A stretch of DNA of 64,000 nt from Nyssa sinensis (taxonomy: Eukaryota; Streptophyta; Magnoliopsida; Cornales; Nyssaceae). Below are positions 22,901 through 37,300 of the stretch, piece after piece. The notes beneath the pieces were generated by a model, which worked only from the letters and a program-made list of their open reading frames with translations, was not told where the DNA came from and searched no databases. The position numbers and the translations under genes are program-made. Each line of letters begins with the position of its first letter. The stretch's first letter is position 1. The stretch is from contig CM018032.1 in the NCBI GenBank assembly GCA_008638375.1, positions 6,647,501 to 6,711,500 of the forward strand, read 5' to 3'.

Positions 22901-25900
22901 GGGTGGGATGAGAGTTAGGAAGGAGATTAAAGGTTTTTGGAGGATGATGCCACATTTTTTAGTGTGGTGTATCTGGAGAGAACGTAATAGTTATGTTTTT
23001 TAGGGCAGTGAAAGCCCCTCTTTTGTTCTAAAGGATTCCTTTTTGTGTCTTTTAATTCTTTTGGGCCATAAAGACCTACCCCTTGTATGTAGTTGCATAT
23101 GCTGATTTTTTGGGGTCTTTGAGGCCGTGATTGTATAGGTTATCTTTTGTACTGCTGGTTGCGTCTCCCTTGGGCGCCTTTTAATACAATTTACATACTT
23201 ATCAAAAAAGAAGTTATTGAGTTTTTATGTTATTTTGATATTTTAATAATATTCTTTGATGGAAATAGTGTTAGGTTTTTATTAGTCATATAAAAAATAT
23301 AAAAAAAATATTCAACGTGTCATTGATGTATTCGTATCCGACTTTTTTGAGAAATGTTGTCTGTGTCATGTCGTGTCTCTGTCTTGTATCTCAGCCTATG
23401 CTTCTTAGTTCGTTATAAAACAAAGTAAACAAAGTAATTTAATACCATTTTCCTGTCATTCTACCTTTTGAAGTAGGGTTAATCGGACCCCTGATATCTT
23501 CAAAGAAGACAAAATTATGAATTGATTATAGATGGAGATGGGTAATCGGTAGTCAAAGAAGCAAAATATTGTTAAAGAATATATGCTTGCATCACTAGCT
23601 GTTGGCTAAAATGGTATCTCCTGCTACTACCAAAAGGGAAGATGCATGGTTCAAGTTGCAGGTGTCTGTCTTATAAAAGAAAGAATTAAAAAAAAAAACA
23701 TAATTTTGCATTGCTTTTGTAAGAAGCTTACCATGTCATTTACATTCTCAAGCATAGAATTGAAGACAGTAAGCCAAAGTATCAGAATGTCGTTATGGGG
23801 ATTAGGTTCCAAAGTCTTTAACTTTGAAAGACTTTCACATTTCTACTTGATCATGTTATCACCATTATGTGCTCTCTCTCTCTCTCTCTCTCTCTCTAAT
23901 CATCTTTTACATAAGGAGTGGATATACTTGGGTTGTAAGTATGGATTTGGGTGGTCCAGCGCCTTGTTGGCCTCCATTGTCTTTGCAGAAATAGCTTGTT
24001 GCTGCCTATATATATATATATATATATATAAATATTTCACTTCTGTTTGTTTTGATTTCTCTCTTTCTTGGCTATATTAAAGTTATCATGATATTTTATA
24101 TGCTTATGCTTGGAAATTGTGTTGTCAGGGTGAAGAGGTGACATTTGATTACAATTATGTACGGGTATTTGGGGCTGCTGCCAAAAAATGTGTCTGTGGT
24201 TCACCTCAGTGTCGGGGCTATATAGGGGGTGATCGTCTAAATACTGAAGTAATTGTTCAGGGTGATTCAGATGAAGAATATCCAGAGCCTGTAATGGTTT
24301 ATGAAGATGATGAAATTGATGATAACTTGAAAAAGCTAATGTCTCAATCCAGTTCCTTTGATGGTACAGAAATGCAAATTGCAGAGAACATACTGAAAAG
24401 CCAAAACAAAATGAACAAACCTGCAACCATGGTTAAAGATGAAATCGACAACTCCATGACTGCTATTGGACACGTGGAAATTACCACAGAAAATGAAGAT
24501 TCCCTGAACAAATCTGTTTCTGCTGCTTCAGAATTACCAAGTTCATTGGAGATGGAGGGTTCAATGGGAAAATTACTGTCATCCAATCAACCAGCCGAAA
24601 CTTTTCTACAACCAGACGATTTAACAAGCAGAACCGTGCCGGCTGTTCAGCAAGAGTTCTCCGTGGCAGATGAAACTATGGATAAATCCTTGTGCTTCGT
24701 TCAAAGATTAGAAACTTCTTCTCTGAGCACAATTAACAAATCATTATCTGATAGTATTGATACTAAGAAGAAGTCCAAATTTGACACAGTTGAAGACAGA
24801 CGTGCCTTTTCAAAATCACGTCATGTCACGAGACCTTCTCACTCGTCTTCTTCAGTTAAGAAGGGAAAATCCCATAGTAATTCTGTGATTGTCAACAAAC
24901 CTCAGGTGGTGGCCATCAAATCTCCTGTGCTACCCTACAAACACAAAAAACTACTGGAAGGTTCTTCAAATAGCCGTTTTGAAGCAGGTAGGTGATTTTT
25001 GGTCCACTTCCCCCCCTCTCCTCTCTTTTTGTTCACAGTGAGGGTATTGTTTAAACTTCTTAGTATAATGATCACGGCCTTCTATGCATGCAGTTCAGGA
25101 GAAACTCAATGAGTTGCTAGATGCTGATGGGGGAATCAGCAAGCGAAAAGTAAGCTTAGTTTCTGCTGATATATAAACTAACATTTCCTGAGATTTGGTG
25201 TTTATAGATATGGGAATTTGAGGGTTTAAATGTTTTTGCACCTCATATTGTTATGCGCCTGCGTTTGCATTTTTCTGATGGTCAGTCCCAAAATGGGTTG
25301 GGCTTTTAGGTTGGGGGGTTGCACGAGCTTTTTATTCACCATGCTGCACTGTGCTTTCTCTCATCTCATCTTCATGTTTAGCTTTTATCGGAGCACTGCA
25401 TTTTCAAGGTGGCTAATCGGGGTCAAATTACTTAGCATCCTTAATGTTGTTTGACTTTCGTGTTCCAGTCAGTTTTGCTGTCCTCTCTCCTTAATTTCTG
25501 GTTTCAGTTTTTAACTTTTTGCTAAGCATTTGCCTTTTCCTCTTTAATTTTAAAATCTTACTACATCTGATCCCCGAATTTCTTACTCTTTGTCTGTCTG
25601 ATGTGTCTGGTCATATGGTTGTCCATGTCTTTAATGCATCTTGTTTTCCAACAGGATGCCCCCAAAGGCTACTTGAAGCTGCTTCTTCTAACAGCAGCTT
25701 CAGGTGATAGTGGCAATGGTGAAGCAATTCAAAGGTTAGTTTAGATCTTGCTCTTCATTAATATTCTTTTCTGATGATTTAAGTTGCTTACTTGAGCTCA
25801 GATAAGTTATTGTTTTGTACTACTTGTTTATTTTAGTTATATATTTACATATTTATTATTTGTTTTCCAGCAATCGAGATCTTTCTATGATCCTTGACGC

Positions 25901-28900
25901 ACTCTTGAAGACAAAATCACGAATGGTTTTGGTTGATATAATTAATAAAAATGGTAGTGTATCCTGAGATTAATTGTAATGCATTCAATTTTTCCTTTCT
26001 GCCATTGATCAAGAATAATATGGTAGGTGGGTCCCCTTATATCATGCGAAGTATGACTTCTGGTTTACTTTTTAGGTTTGCAGATGTTACACAACATAAT
26101 GAAGCGGTACAGAAGGGACTTCAATAAGATTCCAATCCTGCGGAAGCTTCTCAAGGTAAGTGTTTGTGGAATCTTATAATCTTCTAACTGGCTTGATGTT
26201 TTCCATATCCTAAATAATTGAACAAAATAATTTGAGATCATTATTGAATGTGGTGTTAGAAAATTGCATATTAATTTAATTAATGTCTTGTGAGTGTAAG
26301 GCTGGCTAAGGGTCAGTTTGGGTGGGTTCAGGGAACCCCCAATTTGAATGTGTGGGTTTGAAAATGATCCACTCAACCCAGCCCATTTTGGGCAGTCAAC
26401 CTTATACCTATGTGCTATCCTGATTATTTTACATCAAAATTTAAATTAATGAAAATATTTGTCTTTCTGGGATGATAATTGCATCCAACCCATTTCAAAT
26501 CAGTTTGGATTTTGGCTACCAGAGTTCAACCCATGTCTTAAATAAATAAATCACTTGGACTGTCAGGCAGGCTGGTTGGTTGGCTCATAATTTTAATTTT
26601 TTTTATTAGTAAATATTACACTATAATAAACAAAGCTACCATAGGGGGTGAACTCATTTACAAAGAGGAGACTGTGATTACAAAAAATTTACATACGAAT
26701 CTACATGAGAATGGTATGATTTTATAGCCCAAAGACATATCATCTTTAAAAACACTATCTTTAAACCTATAAGGGGATGTTTCCTCTCCTTCAAAAACTC
26801 TCCTATTCCTTTTCCCCCAAAATCACCACAGTAGGTATAATGGGGCTAGATTCCACATCTTCCTCGCATCCCTCCTATCTCAACCTATTTGCCACCTTAA
26901 AGGCATAACCCACGAACAACCAAAAATGAAAAGGAGGAGACACCACTTCTTCCTTGCATATGAGCAATGAAGAAAGAGATGATTTATTGTCTCTTCCTCT
27001 TCACCACACATGTAACACCTACTAGCCAACTTATATCCTCTTTTTCGCAAGTTATCCATAGTCAACAAACCCCCCATCAACTAGAGAAGTAGCTGCAATA
27101 GATGGACTTTGTGTAATCTAATAAAATAAGGTATTCGGGAAAGAGCTCATAAGTGTGCCAAGAGACCGTTACACCCCATAAAAAAGTGTTTGATTCCGTT
27201 CTCTCTGGATACACCAGATAAGACATAGCAGAGCTGTGAACGACATTTACTTACTTATCCATCCTATATCTCCAATGACCACGGCATTGCAGCATGAGAT
27301 CCATAACTGTATGAGGTAATACCACTGAACACCAAGTAGCTAAGATAACAAATTCCACAGACACCAGCCACCTTGAAATGCAAAAAAAAGTGGCTAATAG
27401 ACTCCTCATGTGAATGACACATATAAAACCTGTCCAGGGATGGGGCCGGGCTTTTACTTTAGGGGGGCAAATTTTTTTATTATTATTGTAAAAAAAGCCA
27501 CCTTCAACAGTGTCTTTGTCTTCCAAATATTCTTGAAAGGAAAACAACCAACTTCTCTAGCGGAGAGTGACTCGTTAAAGAAGCGCACTGAAAACACACC
27601 AGTGAACTCCTTTGAACTATCGATCTTCCAGATTAGGGAATCCTCCATCCCTTCAATTGGTTTGAACTGTTGCAGGAGCCCCATTAAGCACATAACCTCC
27701 TTTAATTCTGAATCTTTCATAATCCAACACCATAACGTTTTGATCCATAGAAATCTAGAATAACATGGGAAATCTATCCTTCAATGCTGTCTTTTCTCCA
27801 CCTGTCTAGCCAAAATCTCAATCTCGTGCCCCCATCAACCTCAAAACAAGAATAGCGAAAGAATTTATCCTTCCCCTTTTTAATTGACTTCCATGACCCC
27901 ACCCCATAGAAGCCCCTCTACCTCCAAGGAAGTCCATATTTTTATATTTATTTTAATAAGAATTGATAATATTCTTAGGGAGGCATAAAAGAATGAGAGA
28001 AGGATGGAATATTTTTTATTTTATTTTTTTTTTTGAGTATGTATGATAAAAGATTCTTAGTGGAGAAAAAGAAACAAACAATATGATGACAGCTCCCTAC
28101 AACCAAAAGAGCTCCATCACTCAAGTAGGAAAAAAATGATATCTATATATTTTAAGGTCCAACTCATAATTTGATACGTTTATGTTTGTATTTGAAATCT
28201 TCATGAATGATTTATAATTTATACCATACTATCGCTAGGAACAGGGAAATAGAACAATATGCCACTCATTGATATTTTATGCAGGTTTTAGAGTATCTAG
28301 CGGTGAGGGAGATACTTACTTCAGGACATATTAATGGAGGTCCCCCTTGTCCCGGAGTGGAGAGGTTAGAACAAATTATTGGACTTTTCTTTATTAAACT
28401 GCTTTACTTTCTTGTTATTTATTCTCTTCGTATAGTTGCTATTTCATAATTGATAATCCTCCAATAGTTGGTATTGGTTTGGTGAAACTTATCCAATCTT
28501 TGCTGGGGTAGATCTGCAATGGGTGTGTGGGTGTGCATGCATGTGTGGATAATGGAAACAACTTTGTTTCTTCATAATTGATAATCCTCCATTACATCAA
28601 TGTGTTTGCTTATACAAGCTAGAATGACCTTAAAGAACTGGTAACATGGCTGGCATACCTAGCAAGGCCTAAAACACCAAAAGACTCTTAGAAGACTTTA
28701 ATTTTTAGAGCAGTATTAATATTTTGTTGAATTTTAATAACTTGAGAGATAAAATCTTATATATATATATATATTTTAAATATCAACTAAAACTAGATAG
28801 ATCAGTAATCGTAATTGCAATTGGCCTTTTAAAAACGGTATCAAATCTCAGCAAACATTACATTAACTAGAGCTTAAGGTCTGCAACCATGTTTGAACCC

Positions 28901-31900
28901 ATGCCAAATGGGTGGGGATTGGGTGCTCGCACCATTTAGATTGGACCTTGGTCCTGTAATCATGGTTTTCAACTCTGCTGTTTATGTATAAATTCATTGA
29001 AATTCAAATTTGGATATGATGTCCAATTTCAAATAGGACGAAAACTTTGAAATAATTCGGCCATAAATTAGGAATATTCTCCAATTTGGAAAATTTTGGA
29101 TTCAAAAGTCAGCAAAAATGCCTTTTAAATATGTTTATTAATATAGAAAATTTTGGAAAATAGATCATAAATGTGGTTAAATATTTGTAAAATCGTGCCA
29201 AACAGTAAGAAAAAAAAAGTTATGATTTTGGATTTTTTTAGTATAACCTAAAAGCAATGTTTTCAAAACCGGACCGTTCATCGAACCGGAAAATTGTCCG
29301 GGTTACGGGTTACCGGTTCAACCGTCGAGTCAACCGGAATCAAACCGTGATGTCATAATTATGTAATTAATAAATTTAATAATATATATTATTAATATTT
29401 TAAATTTAAAAAATTATACAAAAATTACTAAAAATTATATAAATTTTTTTTACAAAATATGAATTTTTTTAATATATAAAACTTGAAGAAAAAAAATAAA
29501 ACCACACTCCATAACCATCACCACCGCACCTTCACCGCCACCGCACCTTCTCAGAGAAATACAAACAACATTGACATTGAGAAACTTCCAACAGAACCCC
29601 AGCCGCACCATCACCACAGTCCATAACCCCCGCGCCTTCACCACGACCCCAGCCGAACCCACAGCCACCGCACCTCCACCGTAACCATCCTCTCGCACAA
29701 TCACCACCGCCCGTCGCTTCCATCGCACCATTGCACCGCCACCATCATCACCCGAAACAGAGAAAGGGAAAATCCGAACAGTTCCATCGCACCGCCCGTC
29801 GCTTCCATCGCTTCCATCGCACCATCGCATCGCCACCATCATCACCCGAGTCACTGTCGCCGTGCGGTGGGAGTCGCCGTCGCCGTGCGGTGGGAGTCCG
29901 AACAGTTCAAGTGATGAGATGAAGGATTGAAGTGAGACTGAGAAACAGAGAAAGGGAAAATCCGAAAATGGGAACTGAGAGAGAAATCTCAGATCTGAGA
30001 AAGAGAAGAGAAAGTGAAAAATGAGGGCATACGTAGATTTTTTTTTTATATATATACATGAGGCGAACCGGTCCGAACCGGTGACCCAGTGACGGGTCGA
30101 CCGGTTCACCGGTTGAACCGCCCGGTTCGGACGGTTTTGCCTTTTAAGCCCGGTTTTGGCTTTAGAACGGTTTCTCGGGTTCGACCGGACCGTTCCTTGG
30201 ACCGGTCGACGGTTGAACCGGTCCGGTCCGGTCCGGTTTTTAAAACCTTGCCTAAAAGTCAAAATTTTAGAAAAAGAAAATGAATTTGGGTTGAATATCA
30301 AATTAATAAAAAAAAAATTAAAATCATATATTTTGCATTGGTTGACGAGGATTAAGACTAGTGTTGGCCTAGTAGTGCTCCTTGACCAAGAATCTTATAA
30401 TGCTTGTATATCAAAAGTTTTTTGCTTCATTTTCCTTGCTTGGGAAAAAGAAACTCCTTGATGAGATTATACTCAACTCAACAAAGCCTTATCCCAATTA
30501 TTTGGGGACAGCTATTTGAATCCTATCTCGCCATTCTTTTCCATTTAAGGTCATTTTTTTTGTTAAACTGCTCATTACCATTTCTTTTTTAACTACTACT
30601 ACTACTAAAGTTATTTGGCCGTCCTTGCCCCCTAACATGACCCTCAATATTATCCCTGTCGTTATTCTTTATTGGTGCATTTATTGGTCTTCGTTTTACA
30701 TGACCATACCACCTTAGTCGATGTTCTCTCATCTTATCTCCTATAGGTGCTACTCATATCATCTTACAAATATGTTCATTCCTAATTCTATCATTTTTTG
30801 TCTTACCGTACATCCATCTCAATACCCTTATGTCGGCTACACTCATCTTGTTTACATATTGTTTCCTAACTACCCAACATTCTATTCCATACAACATGGC
30901 TGGCCTAATAGTTGTTCTATAAAATTTACCTTTTAATTTTAAAGGTACATGCCGATCACATAATACCCCAGATACATTTCTCCACTTAATCCATTCTGTT
31001 TTAATTCTATGAGTAATATCATCTTTAATTTTCCCATTTTGATAAATAAGTGAACCTAGATAACAAAATTTTTCACTTCTTATTAACTCTTAATTTTCAA
31101 ATTTCACTATATCCCCATTTGTATTACTAGTTTTTCTAAAATCACACTCAAGATATTCAACTTTTTGTCCTACTTATCATTTATCCCTCTTTTAGTTTCA
31201 TCAATTAAGACAATATCATTAGCAAAAAGCATACACCATGGAACGTCATCCCGTATATGCTCATCCATTATTAAAGAAAAAAGGAACGAGCTTAATGCTG
31301 ACCCTTGATATAGGCCTACTGTGATCGGAAATTCACTTGTTTCTCCAACAGTTGTCCTCACTAGAGTGACCGTCCCATCATACATGTTTTTTATTATTTC
31401 GATATATCATTTTGTAATTCATTTCTTCTAAAACCCACCATATTAGATCTCGAGGGATCCTATATCACAGGCTTTCTCCAAATCAATGAATACCATGTGA
31501 AGATCTTTTCTCTATCCCCTCCATATTAAAGATTTTATTTTCTCAAAATGATATTTTAGGAATGTTTCAATTGCTTCTATTTTATTTTATTATAATATAG
31601 TATTTTAGACTTTAATTTCTATTTTTGCTATTTCAATGTTCAAGTTGTGTCACGGTCAATTAACTAGAGTAATCCAATCAACCACAATAAATTCAAGCAA
31701 TTTAGCACCTTGATCTTTGATGTGATCTACTATTAAGGATAACCTCCTTAGTAGTCGTTTGGAATTTTTTTTATTCATCATTCTAATTTTTTTGAAGGAC
31801 TTTCTTAAGTCCTTATCTCATGTTAGTAGTTTAATAGGTAAACAGGGTCAAAAGACTTGGCACTGGCTGAGGGAGTAACAAGCTTACTTCCAAAGGCTGC

Positions 31901-32517
31901 ATTGAGACTGAAATAGATTCAGCTTTACTGATGGAGGCTTGCTGATTTTTTTTTGGTGGTAAAGAAATTTCTTGTCCACCAAACTGTTGCGAGAAAGGTT
32001 CTTTGTCTCATTAGCATACCTTGCTCTTATCAATGTACTAGTTTAGGGACGAGGTTGTTGAATCATGAATCAGCCAAAGAAGTTCTTTAGTATGATAAAT
32101 AATGTTGTCTAACTGTAATTCTACGATTCTATAATTTTAATTTGAATAGTGTGGAACTAATTTTCATGAAAGTAAGTGAAAAATTAGGTACATGTACTGG
32201 ATCTCTGCTAATTATATAATGAAAATTTCTAATTGCAATCCATCATATTGCATTGATATAAAAAACCCTTGAAAATTTTGTACTTACTATATCTCAAAGT
32301 TTAAACGAATCTTCATGCTGAAATTTCCTTTTGACCTTAACTATTCAGAAAATTGGGAAAATATACATGTTAGTTTGCACTGACATAAGAAAACTAGTGC
32401 CTTAGAATTGACCGACTTTGAGAAGAGGCAACGTTTTAGAACCAAAACACCCTTTTGCTTAAGTACTTCCTGTTTCAAGAGCCAATAAGCATGCCTGTCT
32501 TTTGTTTCATTCAGCAG

Positions 32518-32553
<36 letters not shown>

Positions 32554-34349
32554 GGAAATGTAGTTGGACTGTACTTTCTTCTTTTATTTTTATTTTTAAA
32601 AGTAGTCTGTGGTTATTATTTAATTTATGTTCCATTTTTAAACGTGTTATCAATTGTTGACCTCTTAACTTGTAAAAGAAAATATTATTAATATTTCTCC
32701 AAAAGATGGAACTTAAAATGCCCTTCCATAGAAAAAAACTCCCTGCAATAATACTCCATGGAATCCATACTTAGCTGTCATGACTTTATTGTGAAATATC
32801 ATCTAAAATTAGATTCACAAACTTCAAAGTCAGGCTGTTTGGAGTTTATATCTAAATATTACTGGAAATATACCTGTCAATGTTGTTTGAAATAATTTAT
32901 CTTTGTACTGAGCATGAGTTTATTTTGACTTCGCATAAGCATGCATCAAGTCTTTATGATTAATGAAATACTCTGGAAGACCCTTAACCCTACCCGCCCT
33001 TTGAGATAGCTTGCCAACTCTTTTCCATTGTGATGTGACAGATTTTTGCAATGGGGAATGAATTTCAGTCAATTATAAAATGTTTCTTTTTTTTTTTTCT
33101 TTTGCTTTGCTCCCTTTGTTGAAGGAAATCTCATCCTTTCCTTTGTACTCCATTCTTTTTCTATCAGATTGTTTGTTTTACATAAAAAATGGAAAGGTTT
33201 TGAAAATGCAATGGCAATATAATGCAAACTCTTTGTGGTTTAAACTTATAAAAAGCATAAAATAATTGAGAGTAAAGCTACCAAGTCCCATTAACATTAT
33301 AAAACTATAATATGGAGTGGAAGAGTTCATGCTTAAGAGTTAAGAGTTAAGAGTTTGTATCATTATTTTAGTGTTAAGAGTTTTTTTTTATTTTTTATTT
33401 TATTTTTCTCTTGAATGGATCTTCATCCTTCTCTTTCTTGAATTTCTTTATTTTCTGTTCTTAATTATATTCTCTTGATTAAAAAAAATAAAAAGGGATG
33501 CCAGTTTTGATGGCCATCAATGCTTGCAGTGCAATTTGCAAACAATCTTTGCTTCTTTTAAAGTTCATTTAATTGTCCTTTTGAGGTGCTTTTCTTATTA
33601 TATATCCAATTTCTTAATCTATTCCTGAGTGGAATGTCTCTGTGCAGTTTTAGGGAGTCAATATTGACTTTGACAGAACATGACGACAAGCAGGTACTCT
33701 ATTTAAACTGTATCCCTTATGCAGGGTTTGAGATAGTATTAGCTGTGCATTTATGTTGGTCATTGATGTGATATATGCTGTGACATTTTCTGAATCATTG
33801 TTATGCTTGGAGAGTATTTCTTCAGTAGCAATCTACCAATTCTTACGTCGTGTAAAAAGATTCTGACAGGTCTATAAGGCATTAGTATTGTTGTAGTGGA
33901 GCATCTTGGTTCAAGATGAATGGCACAGTCAATTAAAGGACATTTTCATCTATTGTTAAAAAAATAAAGCTTTGATTTTTTATCTTCATTTATCATTTTA
34001 CTTTTTGGGCTAATCATTCTAGGTTGCAACTAGAAGATTGTCAATTATCAGTCATCTTTGTTGCACTTGACCCACAAAGCCATGGCCATCTTTCTTATTC
34101 TTAGAAACCAGAAAATTAATTAATGAAGAAAAAAAGTATTTAGTGTTGGATGAAAAATCCTTCTAACCCCCCCCCCCCCCCCAAACACACACACACCCCT
34201 TCCCCCCTCAAAAATAAAAATAAAAAGAAGAGAAGATTTTAAAGCTGCATAAACCTCAAGGAGGGCATAGTGACTGTTGAGCATAGTGGTTAGTGCTAGT
34301 GGCATCCAACATTAAGCGTTGGATGAAAAATCCTTCTAACCCCACACCC

Positions 34350-34380
<31 letters not shown>

Positions 34381-37300
34381 ACCAAAAAGAAAAATAAATA
34401 AATAAATAAAAAGAAGAGAATATTTTAAAGCTGCTTAAACCTCAAGGAGGGCATAGTGACTGTTGAGCATAGTGGTTAGTGCCAGTGGCATCTAAAGGGT
34501 GAGGTAGGGATAGGGGTTTGGTTCTTGTTACTTGTCAATCAAAAATGACATTAGGTTGGTGGTTCCAAATTTAGTGATCTAATCTGTCTTACCAGTACGG
34601 TGTTACCTACTGGTCTCATTTTTCATTTGATTTCCACATAAAATGCAGATGATGAACTATAATCTTTCTTCGTCAATAACTGTTTTTTCATGAACTCAGT
34701 CACTATTGAGCATAGTGTAGTTAAAAGTGAAAGGCGCCCTTAAGGCACTAAGGTTTCACATCGCGCAAAAAACGAAGTGACAAAAAAATGCTAACTTGAG
34801 TGAAGTAAGGCGCTAACTAATAAAAATAATTCAAAAAATATATTGCACACTAAAAGTTAATTCATTCTAAGTTAAATAATATCTGATCATTATAGTAACA
34901 CTAAAAAGTTCAATCTAAAAGCTACATATGACCTAACGTATATAAGTGATATAACCATTTTAAGCTTTAGCAGTTTTTTTTTCCTTTCTAAATTAATATT
35001 CAGAGTTTTGTTGTTTATGTAAGTCTTATTTGCTAGTCCTAATAATATGGAAGACATTATAGGTCCAAATCTCATAGACATCTACACTAATTCTCACAAA
35101 ATCAGGCCTATGTTGGGAAGACTTTCCATATAGGTGATCAATTTGGTTAATGGAGGGAAGATGTTTCATAGTGGGCAGGTTCAGATTTTGTGAAGAATGA
35201 TTATAGTTGGCTGGTTATAGAAAATGAAATCTCAATCCTTACTTATTTTTATATGTTGAAAGTGTTACCTTTTCTAAAACTTTGAATTTTTGGCAAAATC
35301 TCAAATAATTTAACTGTATATTAGGCTAGCTTTATGTTTGATAATAATACTTTTTTTACTATAATAGACCGGACAATAATACTTATAAACTACAACTATA
35401 TTCTTTTATATTGACATGCCTCTTTCAAAATTGTTAAATAAGTTTATAAAACACTATAAACACAAGGGACATACAAATAAAATATGTTACAATTAAAAAT
35501 GACATCGCCTGGTCGCCTCTCGCCTTGCTTAAGGCAATCACCTAGGCGTTGCCTCGTTGAAGACACCTGGCTTGGAACATGTCAAGGCTTTATCACTGAA
35601 AATCATCTCACTCAATCGCCTAGGCCACGGGGCGATCGCCTTTGACAACACTGGTTGAGCATAGTGGTTAGTTGTTTAATGCTGTAATAGAAGCCTCCTT
35701 GGGGGCTTCTAAAAGTGCAAATTCCCTCTAGAACTCAACACCAACCAGTTCTGAAAAGCAACAATTGTATGTATGTGTGTGTGTGTATATTTGATAAGTA
35801 AAAAGCCACGATTGTATATCCCACCACGATCTCTCAAAATAGATCCAATCCTCACTGATCCTGATTTATAAGAGCGCTTAACATAATTTTCTCCACATTC
35901 TCCTTACAAATGATGGGATTGAAGAACTAGGAACATGTTTGATGGGATTCCAAGAGGAGCCTTTAGTCCTTTGATATTGTACTCAAATGATTTTGGAATA
36001 AAGAACTTTTTCCTTCTCATCTGTTGAAGAATGCTTGTCTACAATAACTCTTAATTTTTCTTTCCAGCCAAAATTACTTGACTTGTAGCCATTAAAGATC
36101 CCTGATAAGGGATTATATCTCTCTCCTTTGCCAAAGCATCTAAAAGAAATATCATGTGAGGACTGATTTCTCGAGGAGAATCAGCCAAATCTGGAAAAAA
36201 TGGAAGTGTCTGCCATAAAAGCTGGAAAAAGGGAAAAGAAATATAGAATTGGTTAATATTCTCATGGTGCCTTCTAAAAGAAAACGAAGGTCACGGGTTC
36301 AAGTCAGGGAAACAGCCTCTCCACTTGCTGCGTACATCGAACCCTCCCCAGAGGCGGGAGCCTCGTGCACTGGCTACCCCTTTAGCCTTCTAAAAGAAAA
36401 TGCATATCTGATCAAAAGGGCTATGTAAGGCCATCAAATCTGTAGAATCTTTCTCATAACCAAGCCAACTCCTTGATTTTTGGGGCAGTTTCTTCCATAT
36501 CCTAGTTGCTGGAGGAAACCAGTGGTCTTCATTATTTTCTTTCCCCCTCACCTTTTGTTGGGTTGCTGGGATCTTACTTTTTCCTGAAGCAACTGTAGGA
36601 TAATTGGATATTCTCCTGCCATGTATGTATCAGTTATATTGGAGATGTATGGGTATCGGCAATGAATATCATGATTCATCATCAATGTACAAAAGTTGAG
36701 GCAACACATCAAAAAAAATTCTTATACTGTATTCAAAAAATCTCCATTAATGACATTGTATCAGTTATACTGGAGATCTGTAAACATCGAAAATGAATAT
36801 CATTCTACATCAAGGTATGACAATTGAGGCACCACATCAAAGACTTTCTTATACTGTGCATCGGAATATGAATCCAGTTATGATTCTGCCAGTATTGATT
36901 CTTACAAGGGCCAGGTATCATAGTGTTGGCTGATCACAAATCATGAAAAGAAATGATCTATACATGGGTAGGTTTAGAATTGTAGTCGCTATAATTTGAA
37001 GGATATAGTGATCAAGTACCTGTGTATGCCCCTCAAAAGTGGGTTGGGGTGTGAAATGCTTCGTTTGTTACTGAAAGGATTATTCAAGTGACACTTCATT
37101 GCATGGTAGTGGAGTGGGAAAAAATTCATATATGTTTGGTCACGGCATTGTTGGTAGCAAGTTACAAGTCATTTACAGCTATGTTTAGATTGATTCCCGA
37201 GCATCTAGTTCATCACTGGTTGGATGTCAACTGCTCTAGGGGTTGGCAAACTTTTGACTATGTTGCCAACCTTCCTTAACCACCTTTTTTTCTTCTGTGG

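Noticed and set aside
29450..30301. 283-codon minus-strand ORF
   Set aside because: It runs through the TIRs and GC-rich repeats of a hAT element; composition is repeat-driven and no domain is visible.
34168..34365. Long C-tracts as functional G-quadruplex sites
   Set aside because: They lie in a tandem duplication and vary in length; sequencing error in homopolymers is as likely.
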